Positions 11,196 through 21,431 of a DNA stretch of 64,000 bases are shown here, piece after piece. The stretch is taken from contig BCIX01000004.1 in assembly GCA_001600095.1 (NCBI GenBank), positions 1,306,586 through 1,370,585 of the forward strand. The letters run 5' to 3'. The position numbers and the translations under genes are program-made. The stretch's first letter is position 1. Each line of letters begins with the position of its first letter. This DNA is from Bullera alba. Taxonomy: Eukaryota; Basidiomycota; Tremellomycetes; Tremellales; Bulleraceae. The notes under the pieces are model-generated. The model made no database searches. It was given only the letters and a program-made list of their open reading frames with translations, and was not told where the DNA came from.

Positions 11196-11428
11196 GGACG
11201 CCGCTGGACGCCGAGCCTATTGAGAGTGAGAGCTACACTACCTCATCTATGCATGACCTCATGATGGGCATCATCATCTGATACCATGGGATGGGTCGAC
11301 TGCTTGCCATGGAGCAGCTATTCCCAAGGAAATAGGTGTCAACGGGTGCTCCATTTCCCGGACAAGATTGTGTACTCGACTACTCGAATGTCTACGTTGC
11401 GGTGGTTTGTCCGCAGAGTCCAACTCAG

Positions 11429-12712
11429 CTATGGCTGACACGCCTCCTCCATCTGCTTGACTGCCCGAACGAGCTGTTGCGTTTCAACCAAGACCAATCT
11501 ACCGTGTTGCTCGACCCCGAATGCATCGTCGTCGCGTTTGGGCGCCGACTTGAATGGGTAGGTGTGTACATGACTCGCGAGCTGAAATCATCAATTCCAG
11601 CGCCTCGAATGAAAGGTGTAAATTGCCCTGTCGGGGACCCACCTTGTCGATATACTCCTCTTCCGGGTGATAAGGGAATAGTCCAGCTGAGGCAGGTTGG
11701 ACGTTCTGTCCTTTGGCCTTTTTCGATTTTTTCCTAAACAAATCTTTATATCAATTTCAATGACCCCGTGAGAGAGCTTATGAAATGCTCACCCCCTCGC
11801 CTCGAGATCGAGACCCATGCCCTCCTCCCCTCCGTCTAGCTTGTACCCCCGGCCCCAAATAAGCCAGTGTGAGAACTTTGGCGCTTCAGAGCTTTCTTGC
11901 AGTTCGCTCATCAACATCTTGTACAGGGGCGGAATGAGCGGCAAGGGGAGGTTGAGCATTCGTAACGAGAACACTAATGCAGGTGCCGTGCCAGAGCTGG
12001 AGCTGGTGATGATGGAGCGTATAGGTGAGGTCGGGGGTAATGACGAGAGGAGGTATTCCAAGAACGGCTTGAACGCGGGGTTGTCCTGAAGGCGAGGGCG
12101 GTTAGCTTGGAACGTTGTAATCGAACGACCCTCCCATCTGGCTCCTCCTCGATTTGGCAATCCCTACTTCTGCTGACCCCTCCCTGTGCGTATCTCACCA
12201 TTGTGCACAACAGACTTCGGCCATCAGAGCGCAAGACTTACCTTGTGCTTCACAACGTCCACCACTGCCAGCATGGCCCAAGGATCGCTCTCCTCTCCTT
12301 CCGTCTTGACACTGCTCCCCGCGCCCAACCTCACGCCCTCCTCCAGGATTAAATTGGCCAAAGGGTGGACATCAACCATCTCGTCGTCGTGCGAGAGACT
12401 CTGCCTCAGGAGTCGTTTCAATGCGATCCTGATACTATCAATACTCCACACCCTGCTTCTTCCACTGGTTGACTCACTGGTCGACGTCGGTGTTGAGGTT
12501 GTAAAAGTCGAAATCGACATTGATCATGCTCTAATAGTGCACAGTCAGTCTCACTCCAGACCTAGGGAGTGGTCCAGCTCTAGACGCACCACGTCACTTC
12601 CGGTGTCCGACCCAGAGTCATCTTCATCCTCGTTGGGCGCTGTCTTTCGCTTGGGAGCGGTCGTCGCTGCCGCCGAAGCCGGTACGGCCGATAGTTGCTG
12701 GTTCGCTGGCAT
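11429..12712 (-). CDS. BCP1: Bcp1/BCCIP family nuclear protein
   Basis: Homologue of yeast Bcp1 and human BCCIP, a nuclear protein needed for export of the PI4P 5-kinase Mss4 and acting as a chaperone for ribosomal protein Rpl23/uL14. Reconstructed exons give an N-terminal Ala/Lys stretch and an acidic patch (APNEDEDDSGSDTGSD). They then give the family motif INVDFDFYNL, helical segments (IALKRLLRQSLSHDDEMVDVHPLANLIL), FSLRMLNLPLPLIPPLYKML, FSHWLIWGRGYKL, a KKSKK basic patch, and FPYHPEEEYIDK. After the last intron comes SHVHTYPFKSAPKRDDD with a terminal GRLVLVETQQLVRAVKQMEEA. The TAG is at 11429-11431 and the ATG at 12710-12712. It is transcribed divergently from the AlkB gene. Confidence 0.87.
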
Positions 12713-13017
12713 GTCTGGTGTGTTTAGTGTGTTGGCAGGAATAGGTTCTCGCCAGTCGGACTGGCTGAGCTATTCACATGGTCCACGTTCACCACAGCAC
12801 GCTGGGCCAACGCTGGGCCTGGTCGCTGGCGGAGGTCCACCCAGAAAAGTGGTAATCACGTGACAAGCGGTCATGTCCGACTCTGCTTCAATGATGTCAC
12901 ACCGTGTTTCAGGTTGTATCGATGGGTCGTTGGGTCGATCTGCGGCTCTCGGCGCGATTCTCGAAGACACTTGACTGTCCTTACTGTATGTGGATGACGA
13001 AGTGGATTGCTCGGACA
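12713..13017. promoter_or_regulatory. Divergent promoter between BCP1 and the AlkB homologue
   Basis: 305 bp with a CACGTG box inside tCACGTGa at 12857-12862, roughly midway. The frame upstream of 13018 is open back to 12904, so a longer AlkB N-terminus is formally possible. Confidence 0.4.
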
Positions 13018-14220
13018 ATGGTCGCCAACGCAAGCAAACAACAAAGCCTGACCGGGTTCCTCCGGCCCACCGCGAAGCGAGATATCGGCACAAGCAGCTC
13101 GATCGCCGTCAAGGTCGGTTCCCCAAAGAATGGAGCGTCGGAACGACAACCCACCTTGTCAGCCCACCTGGATCACGAGGTGCCCAGTGATATACTGCCT
13201 ACGGGCTACAAGAGGCGAAAGACCGATCCTGCCGGACCGCCCACAATAGTATCAGGCGATGGAACCAAATCTGCCGTCCAAACACTCTCGACATCTCATA
13301 AGTCTAGCACCGCGGAACAGGTTCAACAGTCCGAGCCATTAGACGACTCCGACTATCCACCTCCGAATCACCCTTCGTACCATTTCCCCCCATCGGGATC
13401 ATATAACCATCCATTCACGATACCGCCCATCCCGCAGTCACTATCCTCGTCTCTCGCCTTCAATACCAACCCCAAGGTTATAGCCAAACCCGATTTAGGC
13501 CTGGATCTGCTCTACTTCAAGCGGTTCATCGATGCAACATGCTCGAGCGAGTTGACTCAATACCTCCTCGATTCTATGCCTTGGTATAGGGTTAAGTATG
13601 TAGTCAGGGGGATCAGTATAAATACCCCAAGGTACACCACTGTATTTGGCAAAGACGCGACCACAACCCCATGGCACGGATACGACAAGGCAGAACCAAG
13701 GGCCATTCCTCCGATCCTGCTCAAGCTGATGCAGAAGGGTGAGTCTCCACCTCCGTATCCATTCGATTTTCACACACCGGTGAATATGACTGATCTGGTC
13801 GTAGTCGAGGAGGTGACTGGAGAGACGTACAACTTCACCTTGGTCAACTACTACGCCGACGGCACCGATTCCATCTCCTACCACTCCGACTCTGAATCCT
13901 TCCTCGGAACAAACCCCTGCATAGCCTCCCTTTCGCTCGGCGCCCCGCGCGACTTTATGCTCCGACACGTCAAGTACAAGGAGAACAAGGTGCCCGTGGA
14001 GAAGTTCAACTTGACAACCGGGGACATGGTCGTGATGAGGGGTAGAACGCAGCATGATTGGCAGCATTCGATCCCGAAGCGGAGTGCGGCACAGGGGAGG
14101 ATCAATATCACCTTTAGGAAGGGCGTGGTCAAGTACGCCACGCAGAACTATTACCAGTATAATGTGGGTAAGGGCCCGTTGTACCGCTGGCAAAAGGGCA
14201 AGATGGTGGAGCAGGCTTAG
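13018..14220 (+). CDS. AlkB-family 2-oxoglutarate/Fe(II) dioxygenase (ALKBH2/3 type) with N-terminal PIP-box
   Basis: Predicted to repair alkylated bases such as 1-methyladenine and 3-methylcytosine by oxidative demethylation. The C-terminal 200 residues carry the fold: YNFTLVNYYADGTDSISYHSDSE with the Fe-binding His and Asp (H-S-D), IASLSLGAPRDFMLRH, the distal His in QHDWQHSIPK, and the 2-oxoglutarate Arg pair in GRINITFR. Residues 1-160 are mostly disordered. The chosen start (13018) begins MVANASKQQSLTGFL, whose QQSLTGFL fits a PCNA-interacting PIP-box (Q-xx-L-xx-F-L). The frame reads through 13739-13804, but this 66-nt stretch starts GTGAGT, ends GTCGTAG and interrupts the fold (LMQK / VEEVTGE), so I take it as an intron. 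An open extension to 12904 exists. Confidence 0.88.
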   Translation: MVANASKQQSLTGFLRPTAKRDIGTSSSIAVKVGSPKNGASERQPTLSAHLDHEVPSDILPTGYKRRKTDPAGPPTIVSGDGTKSAVQTLSTSHKSSTAEQVQQSEPLDDSDYPPPNHPSYHFPPSGSYNHPFTIPPIPQSLSSSLAFNTNPKVIAKPDLGLDLLYFKRFIDATCSSELTQYLLDSMPWYRVKYVVRGISINTPRYTTVFGKDATTTPWHGYDKAEPRAIPPILLKLMQKGESPPPYPFDFHTPVNMTDLVVVEEVTGETYNFTLVNYYADGTDSISYHSDSESFLGTNPCIASLSLGAPRDFMLRHVKYKENKVPVEKFNLTTGDMVVMRGRTQHDWQHSIPKRSAAQGRINITFRKGVVKYATQNYYQYNVGKGPLYRWQKGKMVEQA

Positions 14221-14357
14221 GATGGGACAGGAGATCGGGTACGCGGCATGTGCGATGAGGACTCTGGACTACCGGACAAGGCGGCAGTCAGGACTATCAG
14301 GAGTGAAGCTGCACCAGTCATGTTGTATTGCACGTATGTAAGTACTGGGATCACGAC

Positions 14358-15602
14358 TTACAGCCACTTGCGGTACTTCCAGGCGGTTTCCCCTACGAGT
14401 TCTCTTGCCCGCTCCTCTCCTCCGCTGACGAACAGTAACTTATGCTGATCCTCCAGACTTCTCACTATCAGCGGGCAGGTCTTCTCCACAGATACTCTAA
14501 CCGCTTTCCCCTTCTCCACCTCCCCTCCAACGCCATGCAGCTTGCCGACACCATGGAGATAAATCCCACCCTCCTTTTCCGCCTCCACGCTACTCAAGAG
14601 GTCAATTATCATCTTTGCCCTACGTCTCTCATCTACGTGATCCGGACAATCAATACCAGGCCATCCATACGTGAATTCAGGCGTACCACATTGGCAGTGC
14701 TCAAACCACGCCTCGGTACTCCCTCTTGGCGGTAACGGGACTGCCTGGTTAACCACGTTATGGAAAGATGTGCTTTTCAATGATGTCCAGTCGGCGATGA
14801 GGTACGAGAGAGAGAAGGAGAATGCGTCGTAGACGAAGCGATTCCATCTGGCGAACAGGGCATGAGCGGGGAGTTCATCATAAGTCCCTGCGTCCAAGGC
14901 CTCCTGGAAACCCGAGCTGGGGGAGTGTTCGGTGAACCATTCTTCACGGCGGATACGTGTGAGCGAGGGATAATGAATGGTCACAGTCGACGGATGGGGG
15001 ACCATCTCCAGTAGCAGCCTGAGGAAGGGGTGGGCGCCGTCGGGGTGATTGAGGGACGTCGGAGAAATGATGGGGATGGTGTCATTCCAATGGGGTTCTG
15101 GACCTGGAAGACCAATAGCAGGGTGAAGGAGCGAAGCCGGCCCGAGATGGTTGGCCAGTTGCCACATTCCCTCTGGTCCAATGGTCACTTGGGTCACATT
15201 GGACAATACCCCCCGAAGACGCCGTTCTTCCTCTTCATGACCATTCCCCCTTTCAGCTGTCAATATGGCTACGGCGGAGTCAGGGGGAAGAGCGGCGATC
15301 GACAATGAGCGAGTGTGTGTCAGATTGCGTCTTGAGCTCAGTATCGACGGGAGATTGGACTGTGTGATGGTGATGTGGCGGTATAGGACCGGAACCAGGA
15401 CGTGTCGGTACGACTGGGTGCAGGTCGACAAGGAGGATAGAGAAGCGAGATGACCGGACAAAGTGAGGTGTTCGGCGATGAGGAGGACTATTTCAAGCGG
15501 TATGATGGCGCGGCTTGACTGAGTAGGCTGATGGGTCGACTTGACGATGTTGACGTCAGTCCGTTCAGAAAGGTCTTGCTTTGGACCAAGGCTGATGGTC
15601 AT
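14358..15602 (-). CDS. F-box-like hypothetical protein
   Basis: A single-exon frame of about 414 codons from the ATG at 15600-15602. Residues 30-80 resemble an F-box (IIPLEIVLLIAEHLTLSGHL, then a Ser/Leu helix and VLYRHITIT), as in many basidiomycete F-box-like proteins of unknown substrate. The rest has scattered LRR-like hydrophobic pattern (LRLLLEMVPHPSTVTIHYPS, FARWNRFVYDAFSFSLSYL) and a Cys/His-rich spot (HCQCGTPEFTYGWPGIDCPDH). The open frame extends upstream to 15713, but that part (ILGWYVSCQCSD) covers likely splice or leader sequence, so I prefer 15602. The role is probably a ubiquitin-ligase receptor; no substrate is inferred. Confidence 0.65.
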   Translation of the reverse strand: MTISLGPKQDLSERTDVNIVKSTHQPTQSSRAIIPLEIVLLIAEHLTLSGHLASLSSLSTCTQSYRHVLVPVLYRHITITQSNLPSILSSRRNLTHTRSLSIAALPPDSAVAILTAERGNGHEEEERRLRGVLSNVTQVTIGPEGMWQLANHLGPASLLHPAIGLPGPEPHWNDTIPIISPTSLNHPDGAHPFLRLLLEMVPHPSTVTIHYPSLTRIRREEWFTEHSPSSGFQEALDAGTYDELPAHALFARWNRFVYDAFSFSLSYLIADWTSLKSTSFHNVVNQAVPLPPRGSTEAWFEHCQCGTPEFTYGWPGIDCPDHVDERRRAKMIIDLLSSVEAEKEGGIYLHGVGKLHGVGGEVEKGKAVRVSVEKTCPLIVRSLEDQHKLLFVSGGEERARELVGETAWKYRKWL

Positions 15603-16038
15603 CGTATCCTGGGATGGAGCGGGAGATGAGTGTAGCCAGGCCCGGGAGTATGCCTGAAGGATCACAAACACTTGGTCGCTGCACTGACAGCTAACATACC
15701 ATCCCAGAATCAATCTGCAGCCAGAGTACAGGCCTGTCCGGATCCTTTGTCCAGTGAGATCTGAGTCTCCGTGGTGAAAGGAACTTCTGGAAAGGAGGTT
15801 CTGTTCAGGTCGGGTTACGGTCAGATCGACAGTCTCGACGGTGTGATCACGCTGTGAGTGCCAGTAGAGTACTTATACCAGTACATATTAACGATTATAG
15901 TACTATGAGATCGGGACGGACCATGGAGGGATGGACTCTAAGTGTGATTATATGGTCCTAGAATACAGGTCACGAGTCTCTCTATTACAGTACGACTACA
16001 GGTTCACAAACAAGCATGACTTCTTGCCAGGCCGTCTC
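15603..16038. other. Gap between two minus-strand genes
   Basis: 436 bp holding the promoter of the F-box-like gene and the 3' end of the DUF2456-type gene. It is AT-richer around 15860-16010 (tattaacgattatagtacta), consistent with the terminator of the latter. Nothing else is seen. Confidence 0.35.
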
Positions 16039-17767
16039 TCATTTTCGTTGAGCGACGACTGGCAGCTTGTATTCCCCAGGCTGAGTCTGGCCCGTGGCCC
16101 GTCCAGCGGCGGAGGGGCTGCCAAAGACATCCCACACTGGCGGCCTATCCTGCTCCTGACCAAATTGTCCCTGAACTCCAGTGACCCTCTGACTTGCACT
16201 CGCAGTCGCCATTGGAGTCGAGATGGGGGGTCCATTGCTGACCCGACTACTGGCCCTGGGACGCTGCGCACGACCACCCGTTCCTCCCAGGACGTACGAG
16301 TAGCTCCTCTGACTGTCGTGCGAGGACGCGGTCAATCCCCGTGGTCGCCTGGGCAGGGTGCCCAGGTTGAATGCGTCGCCACCGTCGGGACGAAGCCGCT
16401 CCGCACCGGGGGTAGGCGGTTGTGGCGTGGGTAATGCCGATATGTGCGATATCTGGGATACGTTCGCTGTAAGTGGTGGTCTGACCGTGAGCGATGCGTT
16501 GGAGTTTGTTCGATGCGTGCGTGGCGTGACTGGGGGCGCCAAGGTCGTAGAAGGGGCTAATGTGATGGATCGATTGGTTGGAGATTGTTGGAGTCTTCTG
16601 GACATTGTGGCTGATGGACTGGATGGTCCACCTATCGATGGACTAGATGGTCCCAAAACCTCTTCATCCTCTGCGATGGTGTGTACCGCGCCCGTACCAG
16701 TCGTAGGATCCACAATGGCTATCTGTCCTTCTGCGACGGATCGTCCATCCACCCCGACAATCTCCTCCTCGTCCTCCACGACCATCAAGTGCGAGTCGGC
16801 CTGCGAGCCGAGTGCCAGCAGAGCAATGACCGGATTGGTGACCCAACCGACAATCGCGCCGTAGACGGCCTTGATGATCTGCGGCGCCCATGTGCTCTGC
16901 ACATTGTCGTTTTTGTAGATTGGCCCAAGGATGACGATCGCGAGACACCAAATTGGGAATCCAAACACGATCCCAATCAAGGCACCCTGTGCCGCCGTCC
17001 ATAACAGCCTTCCAAACCAGTGGGAAAGGGGTAATCTCGCCGCGAGCATATTGTTCTCTGTCCCCTCGAAGATGAATCGCACCAACATCCAATAGTAGTA
17101 TTTGAACCCTTTCCTCCCCTTCTCTCCCTCATCCACCTGCCGCGTCTTGGCCGCGTTGTTGGTTTCGCCCTGGGGAGCGCTGGTTTCTTGATCGACGACG
17201 GTGGTGGACGACGAGGAAGAGGTGCTGGTGAGCGAGGTGGAATTGGGTAAGAAGCGATGAAGGACACGTCGCGGATCGGGCAAGTGCTCCACGTGGGGAT
17301 ACACGAAGGGCAATGGTTTGACTTTCCGATGATGCAGGTCGGTATGGACGAGGGTTGAGGTGATGACCATCGAAGCCAGGCATTGAATGATTGGCGTCAC
17401 GCCCAGATCGCCTGCTATGGTGTTCTCCGCGAGGACCCAGAACTAATTGGCCTGATCAGCTCCCATGTCCGACAAAGGTGCTTAGAGAAAGTGAGGACGC
17501 ACCCTGATCGTGTCTTGGCTGTGGTACACTAATAGCGAGGTCAGCTCTGGATTCCCATTCCAGCTCGCGATACTCTGATCACTCACTAGCATAGGCGATT
17601 GCAAAGTTCGCTCCACCATCAATCAACTATATTGACCATGAGCTCGGCCCACACGCCTCCGCGGTCATGTATTCACTCACGCCAGCCCCGACACCCTGCA
17701 GAACAGTTAAGTAGAACCATTGCCTTCCGGTCAGCGGCAGCGGGAACGGTCTCCAGAGCGATCCCAT
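16039..17767 (-). CDS. DUF2456-type multi-pass membrane protein with disordered tail
   Basis: Joined exons begin MGSLWRPFPLPLTGRQWFYL (ATG at 17765-17767) and give GLIDGGANFAIAYA, MYHSQDTIR, FWVLAENTIAGDLGVTPIIQ and CLASMVITSTLVHTDL. They continue with KYYYWMLVRFIFEGTENNM, LLWTAAQGALIGIVFGFPIWCLAIVILGPIY and AVYGAIVGWVTNPVIALLALG, so about four transmembrane helices. The GLIDGGANFAIAYAMY and GDLGVT blocks match my memory of the fungal DUF2456 family (yeast YHL026C-like), whose function is unknown. The last 220 residues are a Ser/Pro/Thr-rich cytosolic tail with a small repeat (LGPSSPSIGGPSSPS). At least four introns are small; the one after GVGAG (GTGAGTGAATAC to AATATAG) is clear. Family assignment is by eye. 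Confidence 0.7.
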
Positions 17768-18126
17768 CGTTGGCACCACCGACGGCGATACTGTAGACAG
17801 CTACACAAGACTGGCCGAGTGGACAACTATGTGATGATGAAGTATGAAGCCAGACTGCACCACCGCGGAGACCCTCGTTGGCGCGTTATGGAAAATTGGC
17901 GAGTCGTGGGTGGCTGATAAGATACGTAGCCCGGGTGGCAAAATTGACGGCATGTCGATGAGATCCAGGCACTGCGCGGTTTGTCACCGCTCGCCCAGTA
18001 TAGTGCAGCGATGGGCAGCAGAGAAGACAGTGACGTCGTTCGATGATCGGCGACGAGATGTGGGTATGGCAACGTCTTACACCATCCTAGACTGCATCAC
18101 GGTACAAGTACAAGATTCATCTCGAC
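17768..18126. other. Promoter of the DUF2456-type gene and 3' end of the MFS gene
   Basis: 359 bp, with no gene seen. A leader intron could run into this region (acceptor-like TTGTGTAG just upstream of the ATG at 17767). Confidence 0.3.
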
Positions 18127-20382
18127 CTACCGCCCGGTGTCAACCACTGCCCCCTGCTGAGGCCGACTCGCTCCACCTCCTCTGACCTTCGACGCCCTCG
18201 CCTTCTCCGTCACTGCGTGCGGGGACAGATCCGTCAACTTCTCCCTCTTCAGCAACTGTGTGCCACCGGACCACCCCACCCATCCTGCCTCGTGGGGTCC
18301 TCTGGCGAAAAGCACTACGAGGCCAGCACAGATGAAAGCGACGGCACAGCCGCCCGTGGCGTTCCATCCGTATGTATTGTATATCTTGGTCATGATCGCC
18401 GTCCCCGAGGTCTAGGTCATTGGAATCAGCTCGTTCCCTCTAGTATAGTCTCTCTCGTAGACTGGCAGGAGAGTAGGAAGGGTAGGGACAAGGACCCACC
18501 TGACCGACGAAATTGGCGAGGAGATAGCATGCGTTCAACCGAGCGCGAGCTTTGGGATCGATTCCAGCGATCCGATAACTTGATGAGATTTGATAGCTCT
18601 GGCCACCAATGTCCAGGATCAAAATACTGATACACACTGCCGCAATGCTCCTTTGCGCTGCAGCGAGGGCTATAACCATGGAGCAGAGCAGGATGAGGTT
18701 CCCGGTCAGTTGGCCCAGCCATGGAACGACCTTGTCCACGAGCGAGCCGAGCTGAGGGGCCAAGAAGGCGCCAACGAGTCCGATCAGTCCGAGTAATCCG
18801 ATATTGAGAGACGAGTAGCTGCGAAAGTCAGCGACGGGCAAGCCGTTACATCTGGAAATCAAGCTCACTTGTATGGGTCGTCGGAGAGCAGGAATGTCAA
18901 GGTGGTCCAGCTAGACGAGATAGGGGGATCAGTAAGAACGCCTTTGCACGCGCTGAGCAGTCTTACAATCCAGCAAAAACAACTACGAAGAGAAGATGTC
19001 AGCTAAGACCGAGAGGCACCGGTCTTCAGCTCACCGCTGTTAAAATACACGTTGAGACACGCTTGCGTCAAGGTCGGGTACTTGAAGTAGTACTTGACCA
19101 GGGATACGAGCTAAGAAGAGTCAGGCCAATGAATCGATGGGAAGACTTGTCCACCTACAACTTGGACATAAGACAATCCGATGCCTTTATCCGGCGTATC
19201 CGGCAAGGTGTACCACGCGACAATGGTCATAGCTAAGAGCTATCAAGATGCAGCTCTGTGACTGTGCATCGACACGACGCCTGACTCACCACCTTGAAGT
19301 CCCACGGCCATCCAGTATGTATACCGCCAAGAGGAGAAATTTGATATGATCCCAGCCAAGACTCTACCCAGGACCAAACCGAAGATGAGGCCACTGAGCG
19401 TGATGCTCATTGCTCTAGCCCTAACGCGGCTCGGAGCAAGGTCCGCCGACCACGGGATACAGATTTGCGGAGTCACCTACGACGCACTATCAGCCCTGCG
19501 TCTCGAGCATACAGTTACAGGGCTATCGGGACGCGCTGACTCACTGTGAACATGCCGACAATGAAGCTGAGCCCAGCGAGCGTCCTGACATTCTGTGCCA
19601 AGGCCAGGCCAATTGTCACGGTGGTAGTGAGCAGGAAGAGGATCAAGACCAATTGACGCCGTCTGATCATATCCCCAAGAGGAGTGATGAACACGATACC
19701 AGCGGCGTAGCCTCCTTGTGCCAGAGTCGGGACTTGCGACACAGAGTCATAGGATACCCCTAGATCCTTCGCGATACTGAGGCCAGAGTCAGTCCCTACT
19801 TCATTATGCGGACGGCGGACTCACTTGACCAGCATCGGCTGTACGTAGTATAGATTCATGACCGATATGGTCTATTGCGTATCGTCAGCGCAAGTATCAT
19901 CACCAAGCAGGCAGTAAACTCACCGCCGACAGCGCAAATACGAAGTTCATCTTGATATTGAACACGAACTGCTCTTCGGGCTTCTGTGAAGGATCATGCC
20001 TCTTGCTCGTGGGTATAGGCAGAAAGCCAAAATCTCGTTTGCGAGGTGTCGTCCGTTGTTTCGAGGGTATAGGGTAGATCAAGGCTTGGTAGACCTTTAC
20101 CAGGGGATTTCTACTTCGGATAGGCCGCGGTGATGCTGCGTCAGGGTGAGATGGCGGTGATGTGGATACTGCTTTATCGTCGAGATCTTCTCCGATCCCT
20201 GTGGCTTCAGCTCCGTCGCTTCCCACTCCACTTTCTACGTCGGCGTTGTTGACCTCGAAGGCCACTCGGCTATCACTTCCTAAAGTCCGAGTGCTGGAGC
20301 CCTCTCCGACCTGGACTGCGTCGCCGTCCTCATGTGCCCTGGTAGGTGGGATCTGACCCATGGGCAAAGCACCAGTCGCCAT
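18127..20382 (-). CDS. Major facilitator superfamily transporter, DHA-like
   Basis: Twelve-helix secondary transporter in the plasma membrane, probably a proton-coupled exporter. A 150-residue polar N-terminus precedes the helices. Family marks are the TM2-3 loop GDMIRRRQLVLIL (motif A: G-D-x-x-R-R-R), LAQGGYAAGIVFITPLGD, PWSADLAPSRVRARAMSITLSGLIFGLVLGR (motif resembling R-xx-G-xx-L-G-R), SWRYTYWMAVGLQ, and a second half YSSLNIGLLGLIGLVGAFLAPQLGSLVD. Several introns, each about 50 nt, separate these blocks; some exons are very short (such as the one encoding ...ACLNVYFNS near 19060). The TAG is at 18127-18129. The closest relatives are likely fungal MFS proteins similar to bacterial YgaY/YnfM-type exporters. 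The substrate is unknown. Confidence 0.82.
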
Positions 20383-21431
20383 GGTCGATCAGTTGATCGG
20401 AATTTCGATCTCTCTGACTGAATGGCGAGTGATTCGATCGAATGGAAGATGGCGACAGTGCGGTGGTCTGTATACACCTCGGATCCCTCGATCCCCACTG
20501 AATACTCTCACAACCGGAGTCGGGACACAGTCTAAGATGGGACACAACGTCCCCACCTCATCGCGGGATATACCACAACTTGTTCGGACTAATTCATCGT
20601 GCGTGACTGGAACTACAGTTTTCCTTCCTGCTCGAACCGCTGGCAGCCGGGCCGAAGACGTTCATTGGAGTCGGATTTGGCCGATGGCCCTTGGAGAGCC
20701 TCGAGGCGGCGAGCGGCGAACGTCAGGGCGCCAGTGCGGCCATGCGAGGAGTTCGCAACTTCGCTCTGTCGCCCAGCCTCCCTCAGCCGCTCTGGGCGAT
20801 CACACTAGTTGCATGAGAGACGGTGAGCAGCGACGGTCCGGTGGAGTCTGAGGTCACTGCATGCTAGAGGATCGCGGATCGATTCAGCACCGTGCTCGAA
20901 CGTTTTCTTGGGCGGGAAAGCCTGAAACGCCAGGGGGGCGCGAGATCGAAGCGTGACGTGACGGCCTCGCCGGGGCTGGAGGGGACAGCCAGTCTTGCCG
21001 GGGGAAGGGGTGTGTATACTCAGAGTGAGATATTGTGATGTTGATGAGAAGTCAAGCTGAATCATGTTCAACTCTATAATCTAGGATTGCCTCTGTCAAT
21101 TCGATCATGACTGGCACCGGCGTAGTCGAGGAACGATCACCCTGCTTGCACTAGCTACATAGCTTTCGCCAAAGGAACCGAGAACTCGGAGAGAGAAGCG
21201 TTTGAGTCCGAGCATCTGGTCACCACATCTGAGGCCTACACGTGGATACATGGATGGTGCAGAGCTTGGTCAGGCTACTTTGCAACAAGCTACTATAAGC
21301 TAAGCTTAGTACGTTCAATTGGTCGGGTTGGATTCATCGAGGCAAGCAGGAGTGAACAGGAGTGAACGCGACATTGGACTCTTCACCTCCTTTCCAAATC
21401 GGCACAACAGGGAACCCTCATCGAGACGCCT
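20383..21431. promoter_or_regulatory. 1.05-kb divergent region between the MFS transporter and alpha/beta-hydrolase genes
   Basis: No supported gene; the open frames here lack splice or family support. It contains CACGTG at 21240-21245 and a perfect 10-bp tandem duplication (caggagtgaa at 21347-21356 and 21357-21366) close to the hydrolase start. Confidence 0.4.

Noticed and set aside
15603..15713. Upstream start for the F-box-like gene
   Set aside because: The added 37 residues are atypical and cross splice-like signals; the ATG at 15602 gives a cleaner N-terminus.
20360..20851. 163-codon open frame overlapping the 5' end of the MFS gene
   Set aside because: It runs antisense to a supported exon and has low-complexity, non-biased codon use.
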